Positions 1-6,047 of a stretch of 9,728 nucleotides of DNA are shown here, one piece after another; position 1 is the first letter of the stretch, and the number at the start of each line of letters is the position of its first letter. This stretch comes from an uncultured Oligoflexia bacterium. Lineage in GTDB: Bacteria; Bdellovibrionota; Bacteriovoracia; Bacteriovoracales; Bacteriovoracaceae. A program made the translations under genes and the position numbers. The notes under the pieces were generated by a model. The model was not told the DNA's origin, did no database searches, and saw only the letters and a list, made by a program, of their open reading frames with translations. The stretch covers positions 1-9,728 of the forward strand of contig CATLVA010000030.1 in the NCBI GenBank assembly GCA_950060715.1, in the 5' to 3' direction.

Positions 1-1168
1 GGTTAAATTCACCATCATGGGGAGCACCGAGTGTTCCCTCTAGCATCTCTCCTGCTCTACAGAAGCGGCTAACACCTACTTGTGAAAGAGCAATAGCATA
101 TTGATCTCGCTCATTTACACCTGTTTCAAGACCACAGCTTTGCAGGTAGAATCGGAAATCGTTTAGACTTCTCTTAAGGCCATTTAATGAGTCAAAACTC
201 TTTATCTTGACCGAACCATTTAGTGCTGTCGGCTCTGGAAAATTATGTGAGCTTAAGCTAGCACTCATATCTTTAGTAAAGATTCCAGGAGTCTGGCCTA
301 AGAACTCTTGGTAAAGATCTAGTTGCTTCTCTTTTAAAAATTCAACATATTCATTTGGATCAAGGTTTTCTCTGGTATAAAACCAGGCATTTTTTAATTC
401 GCTCAGAAACTTCTTTCGATCTATAGAAGCTTCTAAATAAATATTTTGCGAACTTGAACATGCCTGTTGATTATAAAAAGTAATATCTTTTACGACCTGA
501 CTGTAGTCTAAATCTTCTAAACCTTTTTGCGTAATAACATGAAATGAAATCTTAGGTCCATGAGTGATAAGTTTTTTGGAATAGTCTAAGTTCTCTTTTA
601 CATTTCCGATCGCCTCTTCGCCCCCCCATATAATCACAGCATCAACAAGGTTAAACAATTGCTTCTCAATTGTTTTATCACCCCCTCTATATTTGAAGAA
701 ACAAACCAGAGAGTGAATACGAGGAGCATATTTTTCAAGAGAATTTTGTAATTCAAAAACAATATCTGAGGTTATATCTGAGTACTTTACAATATTTATA
801 TTTTTACTTAGAACCCCCATAATCATCGAATCGATAAGTCCGAGAGCAATATTAGATGCACTTATATGTAAAAGCTTACCAAGAGGAGCATAATGTACAC
901 GACCTTTAAAACCCTTTCGGTGAGTAAAACCATCAAGCGCATACTCATCGCCTAATTCGATCAGTATACGTTTTCGAAGTGAAAATGAATCAAAAAGATC
1001 ACCAATAATTTCTAAATCAGTTCCGGCATATTTTTTACCGAATTCACCTTGTTCAGACCACACCTCTTGCAGCGTATGAAATTCCTGCAAAATCTCGCTG
1101 ATGCTAGGAAGGTTGGCATGAAATGTTTCAAGGTAGTGTATGACATCTTTGACAGAATTCGCAATCAT
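1..1168 (-). CDS. LuxC-family acyl-CoA / acyl-protein reductase (3' end cut by window edge)
   Basis: The protein reduces an enzyme-bound acyl group (from acyl-CoA or acyl-LuxE) to an aldehyde with NADPH, by family knowledge of LuxC (aldehyde dehydrogenase fold). The reading frame is open from the ATG at 1168 to base 1, giving 389 codons with no stop. Visible family marks are YAPLGKLLHISASN at about residues 93-106, WGGEEAIGN at 181-189, HGPKISFHVI at 203-212, QQACSSSQ at 234-241 with the presumed acyl-accepting Cys237, and the C-terminal GVSRFCRAGEM and GAPHDGEF. That last motif lies close to the C terminus in the family, so probably only a few dozen residues are missing. The start overlaps the LuxE stop as ATGA, with GGAG eight bases upstream, so translation is probably coupled. 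No luciferase genes are visible, so a role in light production is not supported. Substrate and product fate are unknown. Confidence 0.9.
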   Translation of the reverse strand, partial: MIANSVKDVIHYLETFHANLPSISEILQEFHTLQEVWSEQGEFGKKYAGTDLEIIGDLFDSFSLRKRILIELGDEYALDGFTHRKGFKGRVHYAPLGKLLHISASNIALGLIDSMIMGVLSKNINIVKYSDITSDIVFELQNSLEKYAPRIHSLVCFFKYRGGDKTIEKQLFNLVDAVIIWGGEEAIGNVKENLDYSKKLITHGPKISFHVITQKGLEDLDYSQVVKDITFYNQQACSSSQNIYLEASIDRKKFLSELKNAWFYTRENLDPNEYVEFLKEKQLDLYQEFLGQTPGIFTKDMSASLSSHNFPEPTALNGSVKIKSFDSLNGLKRSLNDFRFYLQSCGLETGVNERDQYAIALSQVGVSRFCRAGEMLEGTLGAPHDGEFN

Positions 1169-2229
1169 GACATCATCTCCAAAGCTTTAAGGGCGCAACC
1201 TTTATTTTTAGATACACCGGCCCTACCAATTAATTCTAAATAAAAGCCTTTTTCGTCCTCTAAAATTCTCCCCCAATCTGTAGTGAGAAGAGAGATAGAT
1301 GGAAAAGAAGTTAAGTAGGTGCTGATAAATTGAACGAGTCCTACTTCACCGGGTTTTAGACAGGCCAGTGTCCTAGGGTCTCGGATAAGAACTCGAGCGT
1401 AATTGGGAATCCTTAGGCGCCCAATTTCATCATCAACATAAGGAACTCCATGCTCGACCATTCCAAACAGATCTCTTATATTTGACTTTGGTATCCCAAG
1501 GGAGTTGGCCACTAGTTCTCTGAAGACTGATTTTTCAATCTTTTGGTCTTCCTTTTGTTTCCAACCACCGCCGGTCTGAACCCATGAGTCCTCACCAAGG
1601 TTTAATTTCAAATTATGTTTTGCAATCAATTCATAAAGAAAAGCTGGAAACCCTAATATCCGAGTCGAATACTCTGAGATTTCAAACTCTTTAAGTTTTG
1701 CGAGAGTTTGTTCTTCGTCGTATTGAAATTCACTACCATCAAATTGAAAAGTGTAATAAACCTCTGCCTTATCAGTAAAGCCTGTTAATAATTCATCAGT
1801 AAAAGCAGTTCCGACATCCCTTGCCACAGCAGGATCATAGGTAAAACAGAGATAGTTATATTTTTTCTGTGAAGTTATTCCTAAATCTCTATGAACATTA
1901 TAGGCAAGAGTTTTTACTCGATCCAAAGAACACTGATCTAAAAAAATTTGACTCCTCTGCCCTGAAGTTCCTGAACTTCCTAGAGTCAAGACAATATTCT
2001 TTTTTGGTCCGGTGATGATTTCATGATATTTGAAAAGATTAACCATGGTATAAGGAAGTTTTTCTAAATCATCCAGACTCTCAATTTTTTGGAAATTATT
2101 TTTTTCGAGTAAGAACTTAAAAAAATCACATCCGTCTCTATGCACAGAGATCGCTTCATTAAGTGAATCTAAAAAAAGGGCATCGTTTTTTTCAAATGCA
2201 GGTGCATTAATTAATTCATCTGTTTTCAT
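1165..2229 (-). CDS. LuxE-family acyl-protein synthetase
   Basis: This is an ANL-superfamily-like enzyme that activates a fatty acid with ATP and carries the acyl group on a C-terminal cysteine, handing it to the LuxC reductase (family knowledge). The 354-residue length fits LuxE. Visible motifs are the adenylate/phosphate loop GSSGTSGQRSQIFLD at residues 84-98, TGGGWK at 219-224, DLFGMVEHG at 253-261, TTDWG at 316-320, and the terminal GRAG...KGC at 335-345. Cys345 corresponds to the acyl-accepting cysteine near the C terminus of luminous-bacterial LuxE. The gene overlaps the GNAT gene before it and the LuxC gene after it by four bases each (ATGA). It has no close Shine-Dalgarno sequence of its own (AGGAAG lies too far upstream), which suggests reinitiation by ribosomes leaving the GNAT gene. 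PaaK-like aryl-CoA ligases are a more distant alternative, but the KGC tail favours LuxE. Confidence 0.9.
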   Translation of the reverse strand: MKTDELINAPAFEKNDALFLDSLNEAISVHRDGCDFFKFLLEKNNFQKIESLDDLEKLPYTMVNLFKYHEIITGPKKNIVLTLGSSGTSGQRSQIFLDQCSLDRVKTLAYNVHRDLGITSQKKYNYLCFTYDPAVARDVGTAFTDELLTGFTDKAEVYYTFQFDGSEFQYDEEQTLAKLKEFEISEYSTRILGFPAFLYELIAKHNLKLNLGEDSWVQTGGGWKQKEDQKIEKSVFRELVANSLGIPKSNIRDLFGMVEHGVPYVDDEIGRLRIPNYARVLIRDPRTLACLKPGEVGLVQFISTYLTSFPSISLLTTDWGRILEDEKGFYLELIGRAGVSKNKGCALKALEMMS

Positions 2230-3365
2230 TTTTTAAAATAACTTCCTAAGAATTTACTCTCCCAAAGAGAAATATAATTTCTAAGATACCGCTCATTAGC
2301 ACCGGTAAGTTGTAGGTTATTAAAATCTAAAACTTCAAATGAACGGCTAAAAACAGCATAGTCATAGCGTTTCTCACCCTCTGATTGAAAGGCAGGCAAA
2401 TAACCACAAGGAATAAATTTTGCGCCTAAAACTTTATTGAGAATATTCATTCGGTTGGCCCGAATTATGACTTCGATATAACGAATCCCTCGGTCTCTTA
2501 AAAGGTTAGACACTTTTAAAAATAGATCAGTAAAAGAAACTTCCCGGTCGATCTTACAACCTAGGATCACGCAATGCTTGTCGTACTCATTTACATAGGC
2601 AAAAAGCTCAATATTCTCAGCAGGAGATGTGATCCATAAATTGGGTTTATGAAAAGGAAAAAAGGCCAAGTCTATTTCGTTACTTGCTTTGAGTTTCTTA
2701 TAACGATTCTGAGTAAAACTTGGGGCACTGTCAACCACTTCCAAAGCAGGAACTTCCCCGTAATAGTTCTTTTCTGTCCAGAGATCTGCTTTTTTCATCG
2801 CAGGTAAACTGATATTCTCTCTTACAATTTCAAAGAGATTATAAATATCGGGATGCTGCTCAAAACTCTCATACCTTTTAGAAAGTGCATCACCAAAATA
2901 TATCGCCGCCAATGCATGGGTTTCATAATCCCTCGTTTTATGAACATTAGGAAAAATCCCTAATTGCTTAAACCCCATATTGGCAGTCAAAACCTGTGCT
3001 GCCTTATGCACAGTCCTTGTAGTGATATAAAGAACTTCTAGCCCTTGAGTGCTTTCTTGAATATCTTTAATCCCAAACTCGATCATTTTCTGAGTAATAT
3101 TATGTCCACGGTAATCAGGATGAACCACTGCTCCGCCGGCCTTACCTAACATATACTCTTCGTTGTAGAGAAAAAGTAAGCAAGCAATCACCTTGCCCTG
3201 ATCTTTAACTAGATAAATTCGCTTGGAATCATCTAATATGGATTGCCTCAATTCCTGAGGTCCGTGAAAACTTCTGTCTGGATAAAGACCTGTGTAAGCA
3301 AGTTGGTACAAGTCTAGTATTCCTACGATATCATTCAATGTGGCCAAAACTATTGGAAATTCCAT
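2226..3365 (-). CDS. GNAT-family acyltransferase, two-domain, heading the LuxE/LuxC operon
   Basis: This is a 379-residue protein. The N-terminal half is a recognisable GCN5-related N-acyltransferase domain. Strand beta-1 begins almost at Met1, and motif A (VHPDYRGHNITQKM, residues 81-94) contains the pyrophosphate-binding RGHN loop. A motif-B-like NMGFKQLGIFPN follows at 129-140. The C-terminal half, about 230-345, shows IRYIEVIIRAN (294-304) and a glycine turn with GAKFIPCGYLPAF (314-326) and RYDYAVFSR. This resembles the second half of another GNAT fold, but no CoA-binding motif A is visible there, so it may be a degenerate substrate-binding copy (inference). The family transfers acyl groups from acyl-CoA or acyl-ACP to amines, and the acceptor here is unknown. 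Translation is coupled to LuxE. The AAGGAGG just upstream leaves only one base before the ATG, which is unusually tight. Confidence 0.8.
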   Translation of the reverse strand: MEFPIVLATLNDIVGILDLYQLAYTGLYPDRSFHGPQELRQSILDDSKRIYLVKDQGKVIACLLFLYNEEYMLGKAGGAVVHPDYRGHNITQKMIEFGIKDIQESTQGLEVLYITTRTVHKAAQVLTANMGFKQLGIFPNVHKTRDYETHALAAIYFGDALSKRYESFEQHPDIYNLFEIVRENISLPAMKKADLWTEKNYYGEVPALEVVDSAPSFTQNRYKKLKASNEIDLAFFPFHKPNLWITSPAENIELFAYVNEYDKHCVILGCKIDREVSFTDLFLKVSNLLRDRGIRYIEVIIRANRMNILNKVLGAKFIPCGYLPAFQSEGEKRYDYAVFSRSFEVLDFNNLQLTGANERYLRNYISLWESKFLGSYFKK

Positions 3366-3366
3366 G

Positions 3367-3373
3367 CCTCCTT
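3367..3373 (-). promoter_or_regulatory. Shine-Dalgarno-like AAGGAGG abnormally close to the GNAT start
   Basis: Read on the minus strand, AAGGAGG is followed by a single C and then the ATG at 3365. Efficient spacing is normally about five to nine bases. No alternative in-frame start at better spacing exists nearby, and the GNAT beta-1 strand begins at residues 3-7, which supports this ATG. Either spacing is tolerated, or the run has another role because it overlaps a -10-like TTATAA. Confidence 0.4.
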
Positions 3374-3400
3374 ATAACTCAAATTCGGTTTTTGAGCCAA
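3372..3400 (-). promoter_or_regulatory. Candidate promoter for the GNAT-LuxE-LuxC operon
   Basis: On the minus strand, TTGGCT (3400-3395) and TTATAA (3377-3372) are separated by 17 bases. TATAAG with an 18-base spacer is an equivalent reading. The -10-like box ends six bases before the ATG, so initiation at the usual distance would give a transcript beginning at or next to the start codon. This is a pattern match only. Confidence 0.3.
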
Positions 3401-3414
3401 AGTTGTATGGAGTT

Positions 3415-3444
3415 TTTACATAGATAAAAAGTCTTTAATATTAG
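3415..3444 (+). promoter_or_regulatory. Weak candidate promoter for the TSUP/DUF420 pair
   Basis: TTTACA (3415-3420) and TATTAG (3439-3444) are separated by 18 bases, 23 bases upstream of the TSUP start. It lies in the short divergent gap shared with the GNAT operon. The match to consensus is modest, and the surrounding DNA is AT-rich enough to produce such pairs by chance. Confidence 0.2.
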
Positions 3445-3467
3445 CTATTTAACTGGTAAGAGTAATT

Positions 3468-4196
3468 ATGATTTTTGCCCTCGTAATATCTGCATTCTTA
3501 ACATCCATTATTTCAGGTGTGGCCGGGATGGCCGGAGGAGTATTACTCCTATCACTTATGACCTTTTTTTTAGATATTAGGTCCATTGTTCCTATTCACG
3601 GAGTCGTGCAGCTGGTGAGTAATAGTTCACGTTGTTGGTATCTTCGCCAAAATGTAAGAATGGATTTCTTCTGGCCTTTTTTCTTGGGTGCACCACTTGG
3701 ATTTGTCGCCGCTTACTTCATTTTAGGTCAGATAGAAAAAACTCAATATTTATATCTGTTTTTGTCGATACTTATTTTTTGGGCGTTATTTAAACCCAAA
3801 AATCTTCCCGAGATTAGGTTAAAATCTTACCAATGGGCAGTTCTTGGTTTTTTCAGTGCCATTCAGGGGGCATTGGTTGGTGCTACAGGTCCATTACTTG
3901 CGATCTTCTACCTCCGCTCTGATTTAAAAAAAGAAGAAATTGTCGCAACCAAAGCGATGCAACAGTTGACCACACATCTTTTAAAAATCCCTCTTTTTCT
4001 AAGCCTTGATTTTGCTTACAGTGAATTTTTACTACTTATCACTTTGATGTCGGCCTCTACAATTTTAGGAAGCCTTGTGGGTGTTAAAATTTTAAAACGC
4101 CTACCCGAAAACTTTTTTCAAATCATATTTAAGTCTTTATTGTTTTTAGCTGCAATAAGAATGGTTTATAAATTCTATGAGGCCATGAATGTCTGA
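3468..4196 (+). CDS. TauE/SafE (TSUP) family membrane transporter
   Basis: This is a 242-residue, strongly hydrophobic inner-membrane protein with about seven or eight predicted membrane segments, at roughly residues 3-34, 40-55, 66-87, 94-109, 121-149, 166-182, 185-208 and 215-235. The N-terminal GVAGMAGGVLLLSLM (17-31) and the mid-protein AIQGALVGATGPLLAIFYL (131-149) are the two internally repeated, glycine-rich half-domain starts typical of the TSUP family. Members move sulfite, sulfoacetate or other small organosulfur and carboxylate anions; the substrate cannot be read here. The length is normal. The ATG at 3468 has AAGAG five bases upstream. The stop overlaps the next start by eight bases, so the two membrane proteins are translationally coupled and may work together. 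Confidence 0.85.
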   Translation: MIFALVISAFLTSIISGVAGMAGGVLLLSLMTFFLDIRSIVPIHGVVQLVSNSSRCWYLRQNVRMDFFWPFFLGAPLGFVAAYFILGQIEKTQYLYLFLSILIFWALFKPKNLPEIRLKSYQWAVLGFFSAIQGALVGATGPLLAIFYLRSDLKKEEIVATKAMQQLTTHLLKIPLFLSLDFAYSEFLLLITLMSASTILGSLVGVKILKRLPENFFQIIFKSLLFLAAIRMVYKFYEAMNV

Positions 4197-4719
4197 AACT
4201 AAAGTTATCGCTCTCTCTTCTTTAACTGCCATTGTCGCTGAGATTTTTTTAGTCTTTATTATTTATTTTAATCCCCACAAGCTTGCACCAATATATGATA
4301 CTGATCTGCAAATCTGGATAAATGCACTGATGAATTTAGGTGCAGCAATTTGCTTGGCGGTAGCTTTTTATTTCATCAAAAAAAAGAAAAAGTCTGAACA
4401 TGTTTTGATGATTCATTTAGCACTGCTTTTTTCGGCTCTTTTTTTAGTTAATTATATTTTCTACCATATGAGTGTTGGCCACACTGTTTTCCGTAATCAA
4501 GATTTTAGAGTGCTCTATTTGATTCTACTTGGAACCCATTTATTGACTTCAGTCATTTCACTTCCGTTTATATTTACAACTTATGGATTAGGGATAACTG
4601 ACAATCTCTTGGCGCACAAGCGACTTGCAAAATGGACTTTTATTATGTGGGAGTATGTAAGTGTGACGGGTGTTTTGATCGTTTTGATGTTGAAGTTTCT
4701 AAATACAGGCCCTCTTTAA
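4189..4719 (+). CDS. DUF420 (CtaM/YozB-like) membrane protein
   Basis: This is a 176-residue protein with five membrane helices at about 5-27, 43-63, 73-93, 107-130 and 147-170. The order and conserved spots fit DUF420. They include an Asn-rich helix 2 start (INALMNLGAAI), IHLALLFSALF with His76, YHMSVGHTVF with His93 and His98, a helix-4 LLGTHLL with His117, and the closing HKRLAKWTFIMWEYVSVTGV with His143. DUF420 includes CtaM, needed for maturation of haem-A terminal oxidases in Gram-positive bacteria. Applying that role here is inference, since no oxidase gene is in the window. GAGG lies six bases before the ATG at 4189, inside the end of the TSUP gene. The stop codon falls inside the palindrome at 4710-4724. 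Confidence 0.82.
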   Translation: MSETKVIALSSLTAIVAEIFLVFIIYFNPHKLAPIYDTDLQIWINALMNLGAAICLAVAFYFIKKKKKSEHVLMIHLALLFSALFLVNYIFYHMSVGHTVFRNQDFRVLYLILLGTHLLTSVISLPFIFTTYGLGITDNLLAHKRLAKWTFIMWEYVSVTGVLIVLMLKFLNTGPL

Positions 4720-4724
4720 GAGGG
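4710..4724. terminator. Palindrome between convergent genes, possible weak bidirectional terminator
   Basis: CCCTCTTTAAGAGGG is a perfect 7-bp inverted repeat around one base. In RNA it would form CCCTC-TTTAA-GAGGG, with two further G-C pairs past a one-base bulge (4708-4709 with 4726-4727). It contains the DUF420 stop and lies 23 bases from the histone stop on the other strand. The following U tract is poor on both strands, so termination strength is uncertain. Confidence 0.4.
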
Positions 4725-4746
4725 ACCCATATTTAAAAGTAAAGAA

Positions 4747-4962
4747 TTACTTTGCCATGATGTCGTGAGCTCTAATAGTCTTTCTACCATTAGCTTTTGC
4801 TCTTGTTTGAGCTTGCTCAACTAGCCAGTAAACGTACTCATTTAGACCTTCAAGAGCGTCTGAAGAAACCATAAAAGTTTCCTTTCCAGCACCTTTAAGA
4901 GCTTCTTTTGTTTTAGAACCAACTAGTAACATTTCTTTTTTAGCTGCAGTTTTCTTTGCCAT
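4747..4962 (-). CDS. Bacterial histone-fold DNA-binding protein (Bdellovibrio Bd0055/HBb-like)
   Basis: This is a 71-residue single histone fold. It has a basic N-terminal tail (MAKKTAAKK), a short helix 1 at about 15-23 (GSKTKEALKG), and a long helix 2 at about 33-58 (SSDALEGLNEYVYWLVEQ and on). The loop NGRKTIRAHDI at 58-68 holds the RKT DNA-contact motif shared with archaeal histones and leads into helix 3. By family knowledge, histones dimerise through these three helices, and the Bdellovibrio histone is an abundant nucleoid protein. I chose the ATG at 4962 because AAGGAG lies seven bases upstream (4970-4975). An in-frame ATG at 4980 would put that site inside the gene and add six unneeded residues (MTRRSN). 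It is the only gene of its transcript, facing the DUF420 gene. The dimer-edge and multimer contacts cannot be judged by eye. Confidence 0.9.
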   Translation of the reverse strand: MAKKTAAKKEMLLVGSKTKEALKGAGKETFMVSSDALEGLNEYVYWLVEQAQTRAKANGRKTIRAHDIMAK

Positions 4963-4969
4963 GTTTGAT

Positions 4970-4975
4970 CTCCTT
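4970..4975 (-). promoter_or_regulatory. Shine-Dalgarno site fixing the histone start
   Basis: AAGGAG on the minus strand, seven bases before the ATG at 4962. It decides in favour of the 71-residue product over the longer reading from 4980. Confidence 0.75.
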
Positions 4976-4994
4976 GTCATAAAACACTTATAAA

Positions 4995-5023
4995 ATTGTT
5001 AATTTAGATCGGAAAAAAGTCAA
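4995..5023 (-). promoter_or_regulatory. Candidate histone promoter
   Basis: On the minus strand, TTGACT (5023-5018) is a good -35 match. Seventeen bases later comes AACAAT (5000-4995), a poor -10. A better -10 look-alike, TATAAG (4992-4987), is 25 bases away, which is too far. The leader would be roughly 25-30 bases before the ATG. Weak evidence, but the gap from the preceding gene suggests that the histone has its own promoter. Confidence 0.3.
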
Positions 5024-5076
5024 AGTTAAATCCAAGAAAAACCCCAGAAAACCGGCCCTACCAAGCATTTCATGAC

Positions 5077-5125
5077 GTTATAAGGTGAATAACTCGGTGC
5101 GCACCTAAATCAACGCACCTCACCT
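5077..5125 (-). repeat. Cluster of overlapping inverted repeats at the 3' end of the redox operon
   Basis: Four pairings share the same bases. They are AGGTGA (5083-5088) with TCACCT (5120-5125), GGTGCG (5096-5101) with CGCACC (5114-5119), the perfect palindrome GGTGCGCACC (5096-5105), and GTTAT (5077-5081) with ATAAC (5089-5093), whose loop contains the AGGTGA. The cluster begins at the stop codon of the D-2-hydroxyacid dehydrogenase. No U tract follows, so it is not a standard intrinsic terminator. It may protect the mRNA 3' end or act in regulation. Confidence 0.4.
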
Positions 5126-6047
5126 AGCACTCAATTGCCTCTTGAATATTTTTTAGAGTAATTTCCCACAAAGTTTTTCTCGCCTCAACTGAGGCCCAGG
5201 CCACATGAGGTGTTAAAATCAAATTCTCATCATTTATGACTTCAACTAACCCTGAAGATGCTTTCATGGGTTCAGTCTCAATAACATCTAAGGCGAACTT
5301 AATATTTTTCTCATTGTTCTTCAAAAAGTCTCTTAATGCTATTTCATTTATTATTCCACCACGACCGACATTAATAACTCTACAATTGGCTTTTAATTTC
5401 TCTAATTCATTTTGGGATAAAAGATTTTTAGTATCTTTATTCAAGGGAGCATGTATTGAAATAATATCAGAAGTTGAAAGTAATTCGTCTAGCTCAACTT
5501 GTTTAAAGGCCTGCTGATTATTTCTCCCACTGGTAGAGTAATACTGAACACTAGAACCAAAACTCTCGGCGATTTTTGCAACTTTTTGTCCAATATTCCC
5601 AAGCCCAATGATTCCCCATCTTAACGCACCCAATTCGTGAAAGCGGTTAAAATAAGTAAAGCTCGAATGATTAATCCATTTTCCCGTTTGAGTAAATTGT
5701 AAATAATCATCTAGATCATGAACAAGTTTAAACGCCATTGCAAAAGTATGAGTCACTACAGAGTCAGTGCTATAACCTTTAGCATTCATAACCTTGATAC
5801 CTTTCATTTGTGCGTAGTCGGTATCAATATTATTAACTCCAGTTGCAGTTACAATGATTGCTTTAAGTTTAGGCAGTGCTTTCATTACCTCAGCATCGAT
5901 AATAACTTTATTGGTGACGATAATTTCTTTATCTCGACAACGCTCAATCAAATCACTGTCGGCCGTCTGTTGATATACTTGCGCATTTTTAGGCAATCCG
6001 GAAAGCTCCAGATCTCCTAATGTTCCAGCATCAAGAACGACTAGCAC
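5124..6047 (-). CDS. D-isomer-specific 2-hydroxyacid dehydrogenase (NAD(P)-dependent)
   Basis: This 307-residue enzyme interconverts a 2-oxoacid and a D-2-hydroxyacid (D-lactate, glycerate/hydroxypyruvate and similar) in the cytoplasm. The Rossmann motif GIIGLGNIG is at residues 145-153. The catalytic set is complete: Arg229 in NVGRGG, Glu259 in DVIETEP and His281 in TPHVAW. The substrate-domain signature TATGVNNID is at 67-75. After beta-2 of the cofactor domain the sequence is YYSTSGR (169-175), with no acidic residue where NAD-specific members have Asp or Glu. This leaves NADP(H) use possible (inference). The start codon is GTG, directly after the TAG of the upstream FMN-reductase gene and without a clear Shine-Dalgarno, so translation is probably coupled. 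The exact substrate cannot be assigned; hydroxypyruvate reductase/glycerate dehydrogenase-like is the closest guess. Confidence 0.88.
   Translation of the reverse strand: MLVVLDAGTLGDLELSGLPKNAQVYQQTADSDLIERCRDKEIIVTNKVIIDAEVMKALPKLKAIIVTATGVNNIDTDYAQMKGIKVMNAKGYSTDSVVTHTFAMAFKLVHDLDDYLQFTQTGKWINHSSFTYFNRFHELGALRWGIIGLGNIGQKVAKIAESFGSSVQYYSTSGRNNQQAFKQVELDELLSTSDIISIHAPLNKDTKNLLSQNELEKLKANCRVINVGRGGIINEIALRDFLKNNEKNIKFALDVIETEPMKASSGLVEVINDENLILTPHVAWASVEARKTLWEITLKNIQEAIEC

Noticed and set aside
1..3365. Bioluminescence (lux) operon
   Set aside because: LuxC and LuxE relatives are present but no luciferase LuxA/LuxB or LuxD is visible, and the first gene is a GNAT protein. These two families also occur widely in non-luminous bacteria.
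4963..4980. Longer histone start at 4980 (MTRRSN extension)
   Set aside because: The AAGGAG ribosome site lies inside this extension at ideal spacing for the ATG at 4962.
5051..5064. 14-base exact repeat ACCGGCCCTACCAA, also at 1216-1229
   Set aside because: The other copy lies inside the LuxE coding region, encoding part of its conserved GRAG. One 14-base match in a window of this size is within reach of chance, and no flanking similarity is seen.
5718..6020. 100-residue plus-strand open frame antisense to the dehydrogenase
   Set aside because: It lies wholly within a clear enzyme gene on the other strand, has no ribosome site of note and its product resembles no family.
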